Source: Streptomyces sp. Act143
GTDB taxonomy: Bacteria > Actinomycetota > Actinomycetes > Streptomycetales > Streptomycetaceae
Length of the DNA: 34,506 bases
Direction: 5' to 3'
Assembly: GCF_003143935.1 (NCBI RefSeq)
Contig: NZ_QFRX01000001.1
Span: 1,984,411-2,018,916, forward strand
Made by a program: the position numbers and the translations under genes. Of this stretch, positions 22,734 to 31,283 are shown piece after piece (the stretch's first letter is position 1; each line of letters starts with the position of its first letter). The notes beneath the pieces were generated by a model that searched no databases, was not told the DNA's origin, and saw only the letters and a list, made by a program, of their open reading frames with translations.

Positions 22734-23708
22734 GCGGGGGTACGTCAGCTGCTTGACCCGGCGCAGGAACGGCGACGTCTCCACGTGCTGGACGCCTTCC
22801 AGCCGCCCCAGGGGCCCGCTCAGGTAGGCGTAGAGGTCGGCGGCGCCGCGGACGACGGCGGTGGCGAGGATGTTGGAGGGACCCGCCGTCGCGGCGGCGT
22901 GGGCGATCTGGTCGTGGGCGGCGAGAGCCTGTCCGACGGTGTGCAGGGCGGCCGGAGTGGTGGTGATCCACAAGGTGGCGGCGAGCGGATACCCGATGGT
23001 CGCGGAGTCGTACTCCACGTCGATGTAGACGGCTCCGGACGCGAGCAGCGCGCCCAGCCGGCGTTTCACCACGGACTCGGAGCGGCCCGTGGCGCGCTGG
23101 AGTTCGGGGTAGGTGGCGCGTCCGTCGCGTTCCAGGGCGGCTACGAGCGGCTCGTCCTCGGGGTCGATTCGGGCCGGGGCGCAGGCAGCATCGGCAGGGC
23201 CGGGGCGCAGGCGCGCCTTCTCGTCGTCGGTGAGCAGACGGAACTTGCGCGTCCAGCCGCGCGGTCCGCCTTCGAAGCGGTGCAGCTGCTGGTACGCGCG
23301 GATCTCCAGGACGCGCGGCGTGCGGGTCAGTCTGCCGAGCAGCAGGTCGTCACGGTCGCCCGCGTTGCGCGGGCGGGTGCCGAAGACGACTTCGGTACCG
23401 CCGGAGGCGATCCCGATCCAGCTGGTGTCGGGCCGCCGGGCGAGCGCGTCGGCGATGGCCTGCGCACTGTCGGGGACGCAGCGCAGGCGCAGGGTCCACT
23501 GGTCCTGCCCGAGGCGCTCGGCGTCGCGGACGGCCACGATCCGCAGCCCCGCCTCCGCGCACAGCTTGCGGTAGCGCCGTGCGACGGTCTGGTCGGAGAC
23601 GCCGAGCACCGCGCCGAGCCGGCTGAAGGACGCCCGGGCGTTCACCTCCAGGGCCGCCAGCAGGCGCAGGTCGAGAGTATCCAGTGTGTCGGATTCCAGC
23701 GTCTGCAT
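22719..23708 (-). CDS. Lrp/AsnC family transcriptional regulator, two-domain
   Basis: Protein of 329 residues containing two AsnC-type winged helices. The first is at about residues 10-60 (DTLDLRLLAALEVNARASFSRLG, then VLGVSDQTVARRYRKL); the second is at about 180-225 (DEPLVAALERDGRATYPELQ, then TGRSESVVKRRLGALL). Ligand-sensing RAM-like segments follow each. This double arrangement is common in actinobacterial Lrp homologues. The ATG at 23708 has CAGGAG six bases upstream. It is divergent from a DHA2 exporter gene (109-bp spacer), its probable target. Its C-terminus RLHRG is encoded by the palindrome shared with lysR. Confidence 0.94.
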   Translation of the reverse strand: MQTLESDTLDTLDLRLLAALEVNARASFSRLGAVLGVSDQTVARRYRKLCAEAGLRIVAVRDAERLGQDQWTLRLRCVPDSAQAIADALARRPDTSWIGIASGGTEVVFGTRPRNAGDRDDLLLGRLTRTPRVLEIRAYQQLHRFEGGPRGWTRKFRLLTDDEKARLRPGPADAACAPARIDPEDEPLVAALERDGRATYPELQRATGRSESVVKRRLGALLASGAVYIDVEYDSATIGYPLAATLWITTTPAALHTVGQALAAHDQIAHAAATAGPSNILATAVVRGAADLYAYLSGPLGRLEGVQHVETSPFLRRVKQLTYPRLHRG

Positions 23709-23817
23709 GGCTGCTCCTGTCGGATTTCGTCGAACGGGTGGCTTCCTTCACCCCGATCCGCCGCATCGAGCCCATCGTACGGAGTCACGCACATCCCACG
23801 GACAAGGAGTTGAGGAC

Positions 23818-25317
23818 ATGCGTACATGGGGGCCGCTGACGGCGGCATGTCTGGCCACGTTCATGCTGTTGCTGGACGTGACGATCGCGATCGTCGCGCT
23901 GCCGGACATGGCCGCGGCGCTGCACGCGTCGCTGAGCGATCTGCAGTGGGTGATGGACGCCTACGCGCTGGCGCTGGCCGCGCTGCTGCTGGGGGTGGGG
24001 GCCGCGGCCGACGTGCTCGGGCGGCGGCGGGTGCACGTGACGGGTGTCGTGGTGTTCGCGGGCGCCTCGCTGCTGTGCGGGGTGTCGTCCGGCCCGGCGA
24101 TGCTGGTCGCCGCCCGGACTGTGCAGGGCGCGGGGGCGGCGGCGGCGCTCGCCACCACGCTGCCGCTGCTGGCGTCGGTCTACCAGGGGCGGCGCATGTC
24201 GCTCGCGCTCGGCGTGTGGGGCGCGGTCGGCGGCGCGGCGTCCGCGGTGGGTCCGGTGCTGGGCGGGCTGCTCACGGACGGGCCCGGCTGGCGCTGGATC
24301 TTCTACGTCAACCTGCCGGTGAGCGTGGTCGCGGTGTGGCTGACCCTGCGGGCGGTGCCGGAGTCGCGCGGGCGTGCCGGGCGCCGGGTCGACTGGGCTG
24401 GAACCGTGACGTTCGCGGCATTCGCGGGCGCCGTGACGTACGGGGCGGTGCGGGCCGGGTCGCACGGCTGGGGTGCCGCGGGCACACTGCTCGCCTTCGC
24501 GGGCGCGGTGCTGGCGCTGGTCTGCTTCGTGGTCGCCGAGCGCCGCGTCGCCGATCCGCTGATCGACCCTCGGCTGTTCCTGAAGCCGGCGTTCTCCGGG
24601 GTGATGGCGGGCGCGTTCGCGTTCAACGCGGCGGCGTTCGGTGTCCTGGCGTACACCTCGATCTGGCTGCAGACCGTGCTGGGGATGTCGCCGGTGCGCG
24701 GCGGACTGGTGTTCCTGTGGCTGTCGTCTGCCGCGTTCGTGGTGGCGGCGGCCGGGGGCCGGCTGCTGCACGGGGTGCCGGCCCGGTTCACCGTCGGGGG
24801 CGGGCTGCTGCTGATCGGCGCCGGGCAGTACTGCATGGCGTTCCTGGACGCCGGTTCGACGTCGACCGCCCTCGTACCGGGTCTGCTGCTGGTGGGCGTG
24901 GGGACCGGACTGGTGGCGCCGTCGGTCGCGGGGGCCGCGCTGGCGACGGTGGAACGGGAGCGGTCGGGCATGGCGAGCGGTGCGGTGAACACCTTCCGGC
25001 AGTTCGGGTTCGCGCTCGGCCTCGCCCTCTTCGGCACGGTGCTGACCTCCCGCATGGCGGACTCGCTGCCGCACGACGCGGCCCACGCGCTCGCGGGCGG
25101 CGGGGCCGGGGCGCTGCGCGGTGCCTTCCCGGAGCACACGCTGCGGGCCGCGTTCGCCTCCGGCCTGAACACGGCGGCGGTGACGGCGGGGACGGTCGCG
25201 GTGGTCGGCGGAGTGCTGGTCCTGCTCCTGCTCAGGACGTCGGGCACGGCGCGGACAGGTGTGACGGAACCGGCCGCGAAGACGCTGACGGAAGAGACGG
25301 CACCACTGCGGAACTGA
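23818..25317 (+). CDS. DHA2 (EmrB/QacA-like, 14-TM) MFS exporter
   Basis: Drug-proton antiporter type membrane protein of 499 residues, about fourteen helices. The N-terminal LDVTIAIVALPDMAAAL (motif D1 of the 14-TM family) and LQWVMDAYALALAALLLG are present, as is the loop motif GAAADVLGRRRV. The motif C region is GGAASAVGPVLGGLL with the following GWRWIFYVNLPV; residues 24-160 are thus highly typical. The ATG at 23818 follows AAGGAG and GAGG. It is divergent from the Lrp regulator gene. It probably exports antibiotics, dyes or metabolites; the substrate is not deducible. Confidence 0.95.
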   Translation: MRTWGPLTAACLATFMLLLDVTIAIVALPDMAAALHASLSDLQWVMDAYALALAALLLGVGAAADVLGRRRVHVTGVVVFAGASLLCGVSSGPAMLVAARTVQGAGAAAALATTLPLLASVYQGRRMSLALGVWGAVGGAASAVGPVLGGLLTDGPGWRWIFYVNLPVSVVAVWLTLRAVPESRGRAGRRVDWAGTVTFAAFAGAVTYGAVRAGSHGWGAAGTLLAFAGAVLALVCFVVAERRVADPLIDPRLFLKPAFSGVMAGAFAFNAAAFGVLAYTSIWLQTVLGMSPVRGGLVFLWLSSAAFVVAAAGGRLLHGVPARFTVGGGLLLIGAGQYCMAFLDAGSTSTALVPGLLLVGVGTGLVAPSVAGAALATVERERSGMASGAVNTFRQFGFALGLALFGTVLTSRMADSLPHDAAHALAGGGAGALRGAFPEHTLRAAFASGLNTAAVTAGTVAVVGGVLVLLLLRTSGTARTGVTEPAAKTLTEETAPLRN

Positions 25318-25480
25318 TCATTCCGACAGCGCGGGCCCGGGGTGACCGGGTCGTACAGATTCGGTGGAGATTACGGGTCCGAAACTTACTCAACCGTCAG
25401 TTTTCTGTCCGACCCTTCCCCATGTGAGCGCATTTTCCGGCGCTGACCAGCCGCTACTTGAACATCGCTCGATTCCGCAC

Positions 25481-25507
25481 CCCCTCCCGCCCCGTCGGCG
25501 GGTGGGG
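25481..25507. other. Stem-loop in the 242-bp spacer before the acyl-CoA ligase gene
   Basis: CCCC-T-CCCGCC (25481-25491) pairs with GGCGGG-T-GGGG (25497-25507) around the loop CCGTC, with one T:T mismatch. It lies 164 bp after the exporter stop and 53 bp before the ligase start. It may be a terminator or a leader hairpin. The rest of the 25318-25559 spacer shows no gene. Confidence 0.45.
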
Positions 25508-25559
25508 TAGCTTTCACGGCGCTGTGCGGAGCGTCGAACCAATGTCGAGGGAGCGGGGT

Positions 25560-27386
25560 TTGCGCGAGTTCACCAACCCTCCGTTGGCGTTGGCACCCCC
25601 GGTGGGCGGCCTGGCCGACGTGGTGTTCGAATACGCCCAGGAGGACCCCCTGTGCGTGGCGCTGGGCCGCAAGGACGAGTCCGGGCAGTGGCGGGACGTG
25701 ACCTCGGCCGAGTTCCGCGACGAGGTGCTCGCCCTCGCCAAGGGGCTGCTCGCGCGCGGCATCCGGTTCGGTGACCGGGTCGCGATCGTCTCCCGCACCC
25801 GCTACGAGTGGACGCTCTTCGACTTCGCCCTGTGGACGATCGGCGCCCAGGTGGTGCCGGTCTACCCCACCTCGTCGGCGGAGCAGTGCTTCTGGATGCT
25901 GTACGACGCCGAGTGCACCGCCGCGATCGTGGAGCACGAGGACCACGCGATGACGATCGCCACCGTCATCGACCGGCTGCCGCGGCTGCGCGAGCTGTGG
26001 CAGCTGGACGCGGGCTGTGTGCAGGAGCTCTACGACGCCGGCGCGCACCTCGACGACGACGTGGTGCACCGGCACCGGCAGGCGGTCACCCCGGACTCGG
26101 TCGCCACCATCATCTACACCTCCGGCACCACCGGACGCCCCAAGGGCTGTGTCATCTCCCACGGCAACTTCATGTACGAGGCGGACACCGTCATCGCGCG
26201 CTGGGAGCCGGTCTTCCACTCCAAGAAGGGCGACGAGGCGGCCACCCTGCTGTTCCTGCCGCTCGCGCACGTCTTCGGCCGGATGGTGCAGGTCGCCGCG
26301 ATCCGCGGCAGGGTCCGCTTCGGCCACCAGCCGCAGATGAACGCCGCCGCGCTGATGCCCGACCTCGCCGCGTTCAAGCCGACGTTCTTCCTCGGGGTGC
26401 CGTACATCTTCGAGAAGGTGTTCAACGCCTCGCGCCGCAAGGCGGAGAAGGAGGGCAAGGCGGGCGCCTTCGAGAAGGCCGTCGACATCGCGGTGAAGTA
26501 CGCGGACGCCATGGAGGCGAAGGCCTGGGGCATCGGACCGGGGCCCTCGGCGGGGCTGCGCATGCAGCACCAGCTCTTCGACAAGCTCGTCTACTCCAAG
26601 ATGCGCGCGGCCATGGGCGGGCGCATCAAGCAGGCGATGACCGGCGGCTCGGCCATGGACCGCCGGCTCGGCCTGTTCTTCGCGGGCGCGGGCATCCACA
26701 TCTACGAGGGGTACGGCCTCACCGAGTCGACGGCCGCCGCCACCGCCAACCCGCCCGAGCGCACCCGCTACGGCACGGTCGGACAGCCCATCCCCGGCAT
26801 GACCGTGCACATCGCGGACGACGGCGAGATCTGGCTGCGCGGTGACAACGTCTTCCAGGGCTACCTCAACAACCAGAAGGCCACCGACGCCACCCTGCAC
26901 GACGGCTGGCTCGCCACCGGTGACCTGGGCTCCCTCGACGAGGACGGCTATCTCACCATCACCGGCCGCAAGAAGGAGATCCTGGTCACCTCCGGCGGCA
27001 AGAGCGTCTCGCCGGGCCAGTTGGAGGAACGCGTCCGGGACCATCCGCTGGTCTCCCAGTGCATCGTCGTCGGCAACGACCGCCCGTACGTCGCCGCCCT
27101 GGTCACCCTCGACCAGGAGGCCGTCGAGCACTGGCTGGCGATGCGCGGCAAACCGCGGATGACGGCGGCCGAACTGGTGCGCGACGCCGATCTGGAGACG
27201 GAGGTGCGGCGGGCCGTGGTCGCCGCCAACACCCTGGTCTCGCAGGCCGAGTCGATCCGGACGTTCCGCATCCTGGCGCAGCCGTTCACCGAGGAGCACG
27301 GCCTGCTGACGCCGTCGCTGAAGCTGAAGCGGAAGGCCATCGAGAACGCGTACGTCAACGAGGTGGAGGCCCTGTACCGGGCGTGA
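25560..27386 (+). CDS. Long-chain acyl-CoA synthetase (AMP-dependent ligase)
   Basis: ATP-dependent fatty acid:CoA ligase of 608 residues. The adenylate-forming P-loop IIYTSGTTGRPKG is near residue 185. Further motifs are IYEGYGLTESTAAA (about 383), GWLATGDLG with the conserved Asp, and ITGRKKEILVTSGGKSVSP, which carries the hinge and CoA-half-reaction region. The C-terminal lid domain is present. The start is assigned to TTG at 25560 because GAGGGAG lies six bases upstream and the N-terminus REFTNPPLA is family-like; ATG at 25542 is a possible alternative. It stands alone, feeding acyl-CoA to beta-oxidation or lipid synthesis. Confidence 0.94.
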   Translation: MREFTNPPLALAPPVGGLADVVFEYAQEDPLCVALGRKDESGQWRDVTSAEFRDEVLALAKGLLARGIRFGDRVAIVSRTRYEWTLFDFALWTIGAQVVPVYPTSSAEQCFWMLYDAECTAAIVEHEDHAMTIATVIDRLPRLRELWQLDAGCVQELYDAGAHLDDDVVHRHRQAVTPDSVATIIYTSGTTGRPKGCVISHGNFMYEADTVIARWEPVFHSKKGDEAATLLFLPLAHVFGRMVQVAAIRGRVRFGHQPQMNAAALMPDLAAFKPTFFLGVPYIFEKVFNASRRKAEKEGKAGAFEKAVDIAVKYADAMEAKAWGIGPGPSAGLRMQHQLFDKLVYSKMRAAMGGRIKQAMTGGSAMDRRLGLFFAGAGIHIYEGYGLTESTAAATANPPERTRYGTVGQPIPGMTVHIADDGEIWLRGDNVFQGYLNNQKATDATLHDGWLATGDLGSLDEDGYLTITGRKKEILVTSGGKSVSPGQLEERVRDHPLVSQCIVVGNDRPYVAALVTLDQEAVEHWLAMRGKPRMTAAELVRDADLETEVRRAVVAANTLVSQAESIRTFRILAQPFTEEHGLLTPSLKLKRKAIENAYVNEVEALYRA

Positions 27387-27440
27387 GAGGAAACAAAGGG
27401 ACCCTTGGGGCGTTTCGGTGGATTACCCGGTCAGGAATGC

Positions 27441-27465
27441 ATCACGGCTCGTGATCGTTGACGAT
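27441..27465 (+). promoter_or_regulatory. Overlapping inverted repeats upstream of the aldo/keto reductase gene
   Basis: ATCACG-GCT-CGTGAT (27441-27455) is a perfect 6-bp dyad, followed by ATCG-TTGA-CGAT (27454-27465). Both lie 40-65 bp before the GTG start. The arrangement resembles an operator over a promoter; the binding protein is unknown. Confidence 0.4.
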
Positions 27466-27505
27466 ATGAGTACCACCTGACGACAACCGTAAGGATCAAG
27501 AGCTC

Positions 27506-28342
27506 GTGAGCAGCAAGGTCCCCCCGATCATCCTGAACAACGGCGTCGAGATGCCCCAGCTGGGCTTCGGCGTCTGGCAGGTGCCGGACGACGAGGCGCA
27601 GCAGGCGGTCGCGACCGCGCTGGAGGCCGGGTACCGCAGCATCGACACAGCGGCGATCTACGGCAACGAAGAGGGCACCGGCAAGGCCATCACCGCCTCC
27701 GGTCTCCCCCGCGAGGACATTTTCGTCACCACCAAGCTCTGGAACGGCGACCAGGGGTACGACGCCACCCTGCGCGCGTTCGACACCTCCCTGGAGAAGC
27801 TCGGCCTGGACTACGTGGACCTGTACCTCATCCACTGGCCGCTGCCGGCCCGGGACAAGTACGTCGACACCTACAAGGCGTTCGAGAAGCTCCACGCCGA
27901 CGGCCGGGTCCGCGCGATCGGCGTCTCCAACTTCCTGCCGGAGCACCTGGAGCGGCTGATCGCGGAGACCTCGGTCATCCCGGCGGTCAACCAGATCGAG
28001 CTGCACCCGCACCTGCAGCAGCACGCCTCCCGGGAGTTCCACGCGGAGCAGGGCATCGCCACCGAGGCCTGGTCCCCGCTCGGCCAGGGCAAGGGCCTGC
28101 TGGAGGTCCCGGCGATCGTCGCCATCGCCCAGAAGCACGATCGCACCCCGGCCCAGGTCGTCCTGCGCTGGCACCTCCAGCTCGGCAACGTGGTCATCCC
28201 CAAGTCGGTGACCCCGTCCCGGATCAAGGAGAACATCGAGGTCTTCGACTTCAGCCTGGACACCGAGGACCTGGCCGCGATCAGCGCCCTCAACGAGGAC
28301 CGCCGCATCGGCCCGGACCCGGCGACCTTCGACGTCGGCTGA
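27506..28342 (+). CDS. Aldo/keto reductase (2,5-diketo-D-gluconate reductase-like)
   Basis: NADPH-dependent carbonyl reductase of 278 residues. The catalytic tetrad is complete: Asp47 and Tyr52 in SIDTAAIYGNE, Lys77 in VTTKLWN, and His110 in YLIHWPLP. The cofactor-binding C-terminal PKSVTPSRIKENIEVFDF segment is conserved. The sequence resembles the AKR5-type enzymes of actinobacteria, with broad aldehyde or keto substrates. The start is GTG at 27506, with AAGGA about ten bases upstream. It is monocistronic and followed by a strong hairpin before the convergent EamA gene. Confidence 0.94.
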   Translation: MSSKVPPIILNNGVEMPQLGFGVWQVPDDEAQQAVATALEAGYRSIDTAAIYGNEEGTGKAITASGLPREDIFVTTKLWNGDQGYDATLRAFDTSLEKLGLDYVDLYLIHWPLPARDKYVDTYKAFEKLHADGRVRAIGVSNFLPEHLERLIAETSVIPAVNQIELHPHLQQHASREFHAEQGIATEAWSPLGQGKGLLEVPAIVAIAQKHDRTPAQVVLRWHLQLGNVVIPKSVTPSRIKENIEVFDFSLDTEDLAAISALNEDRRIGPDPATFDVG

Positions 28343-28359
28343 GACCACGCGTGAGGAAG

Positions 28360-28386
28360 GGCCCGGGCGGAACCACCGCCCGGGCC
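28360..28386. terminator. Hairpin terminator between convergent AKR and EamA genes
   Basis: GGCCCGGGCGG (28360-28370) and CCGCCCGGGCC (28376-28386) form an 11-bp perfect stem with loop AACCA, followed by TTCG. It fills most of the 48-bp gap between the two stop codons and can act in both directions. Confidence 0.78.
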
Positions 28387-28390
28387 TTCG

Positions 28391-29368
28391 TCACGTCCGC
28401 CTGCGACTGGTCACCGTGGCGTAGGCACTGACCAGGATCAGGGCGCACCCGCCCCTCCCCCACTGCCTCAAGGGCGTGGGAGGTGCCCCCAGAGCGAGCG
28501 TCGGCCGCTCCCCCAGCACACCCGCGCCCAGCAGCAGCGCGCCGACCGGCGTGAGCAGCAGCAGGACCGCGCCGACGTGGCTCGGCAGATGCGGGGAGTT
28601 GAGGGCGACGAGCAGCCAGCCGATCATGCCGCTGCTGACCGCCGCCACCGCCAGCCAGCCCAGGGCGACGCCGGGCGGGGTGAGGTCGAGGGCGCCCCAG
28701 GCCCAGCCGCCGAGGGCGGAGAAGACGGTGGCGGAGACCACCACAACGGTGTACGTCGTCACGACGTGGCCCTGGAAGCCGCCGCGGCGCAGCAGGAACA
28801 GGAAGCCCGAGTAGCTCAGGGCGGCGAGCACGGCGTGCACGGTGCCCGCCGCCGGGTCGCTGCCGCTCGCGCCCTGCTCGAACAGCCCGCCGGTGAGCAC
28901 CACGCCCGCGATCAGCACCGGCAGCCACAGCAGGAAGCGGCGCGGCACATGCTCCCGGTCCACCGCCCAGGCCAGCAGCGGCACCAGCACGACCTGCACA
29001 TTGACCAGCACGGTCGACAGCCCGGCCCCCACCTCGGTGATGGCCTTCGACCACAGCAGCATGTCCCCCGCGAACAGCGCCCCGCCCGCGACCCCGTACA
29101 GCAGTTGCCGCCGGGGCGGCGGGCCCTCGCGGCGGTGCTCCGGCAGGGACAGCAGCACCAGCACGGGCACACAGAGCAGACAGCGGTACACGGACGCCGT
29201 ACCGGCCTCCGCTTCGGACAGTTCGATGCAGACCGGCGACAGGGACAGCACCACCGCCGCGACCGTCTGTCCCGCGCGCGGCCCGCCAGGGAGCCGGGCC
29301 GTGAGCGGCTGGTCCCGGGCGGCGTCGGTGCTGGTCCCGGTGCGGGTGCCGGTGCCGGTGCGTGCCAT
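28391..29368 (-). CDS. EamA/DMT-superfamily transporter with in-frame repeat near the C-terminus
   Basis: Membrane protein of 325 residues with about ten helices in two EamA repeats. The first repeat spans about 30-160 (LLYGVAGGALFAGDMLLWSKAI, then GAGLSTVLVNVQVVLVPLL). The second spans 175-320 (AALSYSGFLFLLRRG, and SPHLPSHVGAVLLLLTPVGALLLGAGVLGERPT in segments). Relatives export amino acids or metabolites. The ATG at 29368 has GGAAGGA about ten bases upstream. Between LGERPT and the final helix GCALILVSAYATV there is an unusual segment, LALGAPPTPLRQWGRG, encoded by a repeat-like palindrome; normal relatives have a shorter link there. Whether the carrier still works is uncertain. Confidence 0.9.
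   Translation of the reverse strand: MARTGTGTRTGTSTDAARDQPLTARLPGGPRAGQTVAAVVLSLSPVCIELSEAEAGTASVYRCLLCVPVLVLLSLPEHRREGPPPRRQLLYGVAGGALFAGDMLLWSKAITEVGAGLSTVLVNVQVVLVPLLAWAVDREHVPRRFLLWLPVLIAGVVLTGGLFEQGASGSDPAAGTVHAVLAALSYSGFLFLLRRGGFQGHVVTTYTVVVVSATVFSALGGWAWGALDLTPPGVALGWLAVAAVSSGMIGWLLVALNSPHLPSHVGAVLLLLTPVGALLLGAGVLGERPTLALGAPPTPLRQWGRGGCALILVSAYATVTSRRRT
28452..28495. repeat. Dispersed palindromic repeat-like element inside the EamA gene
   Basis: The stretch contains CCTCCCCCAC and GTGGGAGG arms (28454-28463 and 28476-28483) around the loop TGCCTCAAGGGC, followed by TGCCCCCAGAGCG. Sequences of the pattern CCCCCACTGCC...GTGGGAGGTGCCCCCA are, from memory, dispersed in many Streptomyces genomes. 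Here it reads through in frame as ALGAPPTPLRQWGRG between two conserved blocks of the transporter. Confidence 0.6.
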
Positions 29369-29482
29369 GGTGCGGAATCCTTCCGCCGGATACGTCGGAC
29401 GCCGGGGATACGACGAACACGGTGATCGCCCGACTACCCGCGCACCGGCGGTCCATGCATCGGCCACCGACCCGCGCGGGGG

Positions 29483-30184
29483 TCAGTTGGGCTGCCCGAT
29501 CGGCCGTACGACGACCGTGTTGACGTCGACTCCCTCGGGCTGCCGGATGGCCCACACGATCGAGTCGGCGAGCTGGTCGGCGGTGAGGAGATGACCGGGC
29601 GGGAAGCTGCCGTAGCCGTCCCAGAACGGGGTCTCCACCCGGCCGGGGGCGATCAGGGTGACGCCGATGCCCCACTCCGTGACCTGGCGCCGGGTGTTCT
29701 CGGCGAGACCGGTCACCGCCCACTTGGTCGCCCCGTAGATGTTGCCCGGCGTGGGCACGAACCCGGCGACGCTGCCGACCAGCACGATCCGCCCGCGGGT
29801 CTCCTTCAGCGCGTCGACGGAGGCACGGATCAGCAGCGCCGGGCCGAGCACGTTGGTCAGCACCATCGAGGTCCAGCCGGCCGGGTCGCCGTCGGCGACC
29901 GAGTCGTGGGTGGCGGTGCCGGCGTTGGCGACGACGGTGTCCAGCCGCCCGAACTCCTTGACGGTACGGTCGACCGCCGACCGCACACTGTCGTAGTCGG
30001 CGGCGTCACCGGCGAGCGTCAACAGGCCCTCGGGGTTGCCGAGTTCCTCGGCGAAGCCGCGCAGCCGCCGCTCGCCGCGGCCGGTGACGGTGACCCGGTG
30101 CCCGGCGTCGAGCAGCTGCCGCGCGACCGCGGCACCGATGCCGCTGCCGCCGCCGGTGATGAGTGCGACCGGAGAGTCGGTCAT
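29483..30184 (-). CDS. Short-chain dehydrogenase/reductase (SDR)
   Basis: NAD(P)-dependent oxidoreductase of 233 residues, classical SDR type. The cofactor motif GGGSGIG is at 11-17 and NAG at 87-89, and the catalytic residues are Ser138, Tyr150 and Lys154 (YGATK). The ATG at 30184 has AGGGGGAAG upstream; an open frame continues further upstream but overlaps the methyltransferase gene and lacks SDR features. A promoter with a 19-bp spacer and a dyad lies 32-62 bp upstream, indicating control by a MerR-family activator that is not encoded in this window. Confidence 0.94.
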   Translation of the reverse strand: MTDSPVALITGGGSGIGAAVARQLLDAGHRVTVTGRGERRLRGFAEELGNPEGLLTLAGDAADYDSVRSAVDRTVKEFGRLDTVVANAGTATHDSVADGDPAGWTSMVLTNVLGPALLIRASVDALKETRGRIVLVGSVAGFVPTPGNIYGATKWAVTGLAENTRRQVTEWGIGVTLIAPGRVETPFWDGYGSFPPGHLLTADQLADSIVWAIRQPEGVDVNTVVVRPIGQPN

Positions 30185-30215
30185 GGCTTCCCCCTGTCCT
30201 CGGTGAACGCCAGGC

Positions 30216-30246
30216 AGTAGATCACTTGGAGCGTTCTCGAAGTCAA
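30216..30246 (-). promoter_or_regulatory. MerR-type promoter (19-bp spacer with dyad) for the SDR gene
   Basis: On the minus strand, TTGACT (-35, 30241-30246) and TCTACT (-10, 30216-30221) are separated by exactly 19 bp. The spacer is centred on ACTTCGAG-AACG-CTCCAAGT (30224-30243), a dyad matching in seven of eight positions. Overlong spacers carrying such a dyad are the hallmark of MerR-family activation by DNA distortion. The downstream gene is the SDR at 30184. Confidence 0.78.
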
Positions 30247-30261
30247 GGGCGCCGACGTGGG

Positions 30262-31164
30262 TCAGACCGGCCGGACAGCCGTGTGCACGGTGCGGGCGGT
30301 CAGGACGAACAGGTCCGGCCGGTGGTGCAGGCTCGCCTTGTCGTCCGGGTCGACGAGCCGGTCGAGGGTGGCGCGGTCGTCGGCGTCGAGGCGCTCGCTG
30401 AGGACGTCCCGCATCCGGGTGAAGGCGGTGACGGCACACCTGCGGGCCCGGTCGGTGGTCGGGGCGGGCAGGTCCAGCAGGAAGCTGCGGCTGCCGGTCG
30501 GCCTCAGCCCCACGGAGGTCATCAGCGCGGGCCAGTCCTCGATCTCGGCGACCGCACCCGGCAGCGCGGCCCGCATCTCCGTGAACCACTCCTCGTGCAC
30601 CGCGTCGAGCCGGGACTGCAGCCCGGGGCGGCCGATGCCGATGTCCCGCGGCAGATACCGGGTGGGCAGGCCGCCCTCCAGCAGCGCCAGCGTCCCGCCG
30701 GGCGCGAGCCGCTCCGCGAACGCGGCCAGCGCCGCCTTCTGGTCGCCGAGGTGGTGCAGGCTCCAGCTGGCCCACAGCAGGTCGGCCGGGTAGTCCAAGT
30801 CGTCGAGAACGCCGGGCAGTTCACCGGCGAGCGTGCCGAAGCGGTCCGCGACGCCGAGCCGCCCCGCCCGGTCCCGGGCCCGTTCGAGCAACGGCTCGGA
30901 GCCGTCCACGGCGACGACCCGGGCACCGGGGAAGGTGTCGGCGAGCAGACAGGAGACGACTCCTGGCCCGCTGCCCGCGTCGACGACCAGCCCTGGTTCG
31001 GTCTGCCGCTTGGCCAGCCAGGCCATCGCGTGCTCGTACAGGGGTGTGTACAGCTCGGCCTGGTCCTCCAGCATCGGGGCCATCTCGGCCCAGTCGATGT
31101 CGGTGTGGTCGTGGTGGTGCCCGTGCGGGGCCGGCTGGTGCTGGTGATCGTGGTCGTGCGCCAT
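30262..31164 (-). CDS. Class I SAM-dependent methyltransferase with His-rich N-terminus
   Basis: Protein of 300 residues. The SAM-binding motif I is LVVDAGSGPGVVSCLLA (about 58-74), motif II is ARVVAVDGSEPLLERA, and LLWASWSLHHLGD is the motif IV region, all in the Methyltransf_12/25 fold. The first 20 residues (MAHDHDHQHQPAPHGHHHDH) contain ten histidines, suggesting metal binding. The ATG at 31164 is followed by this His-rich segment and preceded by GAGAGG. It lies upstream of the SDR gene on the same strand, but that gene has its own promoter. The methyl acceptor is unknown. Confidence 0.88.
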   Translation of the reverse strand: MAHDHDHQHQPAPHGHHHDHTDIDWAEMAPMLEDQAELYTPLYEHAMAWLAKRQTEPGLVVDAGSGPGVVSCLLADTFPGARVVAVDGSEPLLERARDRAGRLGVADRFGTLAGELPGVLDDLDYPADLLWASWSLHHLGDQKAALAAFAERLAPGGTLALLEGGLPTRYLPRDIGIGRPGLQSRLDAVHEEWFTEMRAALPGAVAEIEDWPALMTSVGLRPTGSRSFLLDLPAPTTDRARRCAVTAFTRMRDVLSERLDADDRATLDRLVDPDDKASLHHRPDLFVLTARTVHTAVRPV

Positions 31165-31283
31165 GGGGGTCAGCCTCTCGTCCGTGTGGGGCCAGCGTGC
31201 GCCGACGCACCGCGGGGAGGCCAGTGCCGTTGCCGGGACGGCAAAAAACGGGGGCGGAACCATTCACCGGCGGAAGGGACGGT

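Noticed and set aside
30185..30775. Upstream extension of the SDR frame to 30775
   Set aside because: It is antisense-free but out of frame with the methyltransferase that occupies the same strand there; the extension is Arg/Pro-rich and the SDR Rossmann start is at 30184 with a good ribosome binding site.
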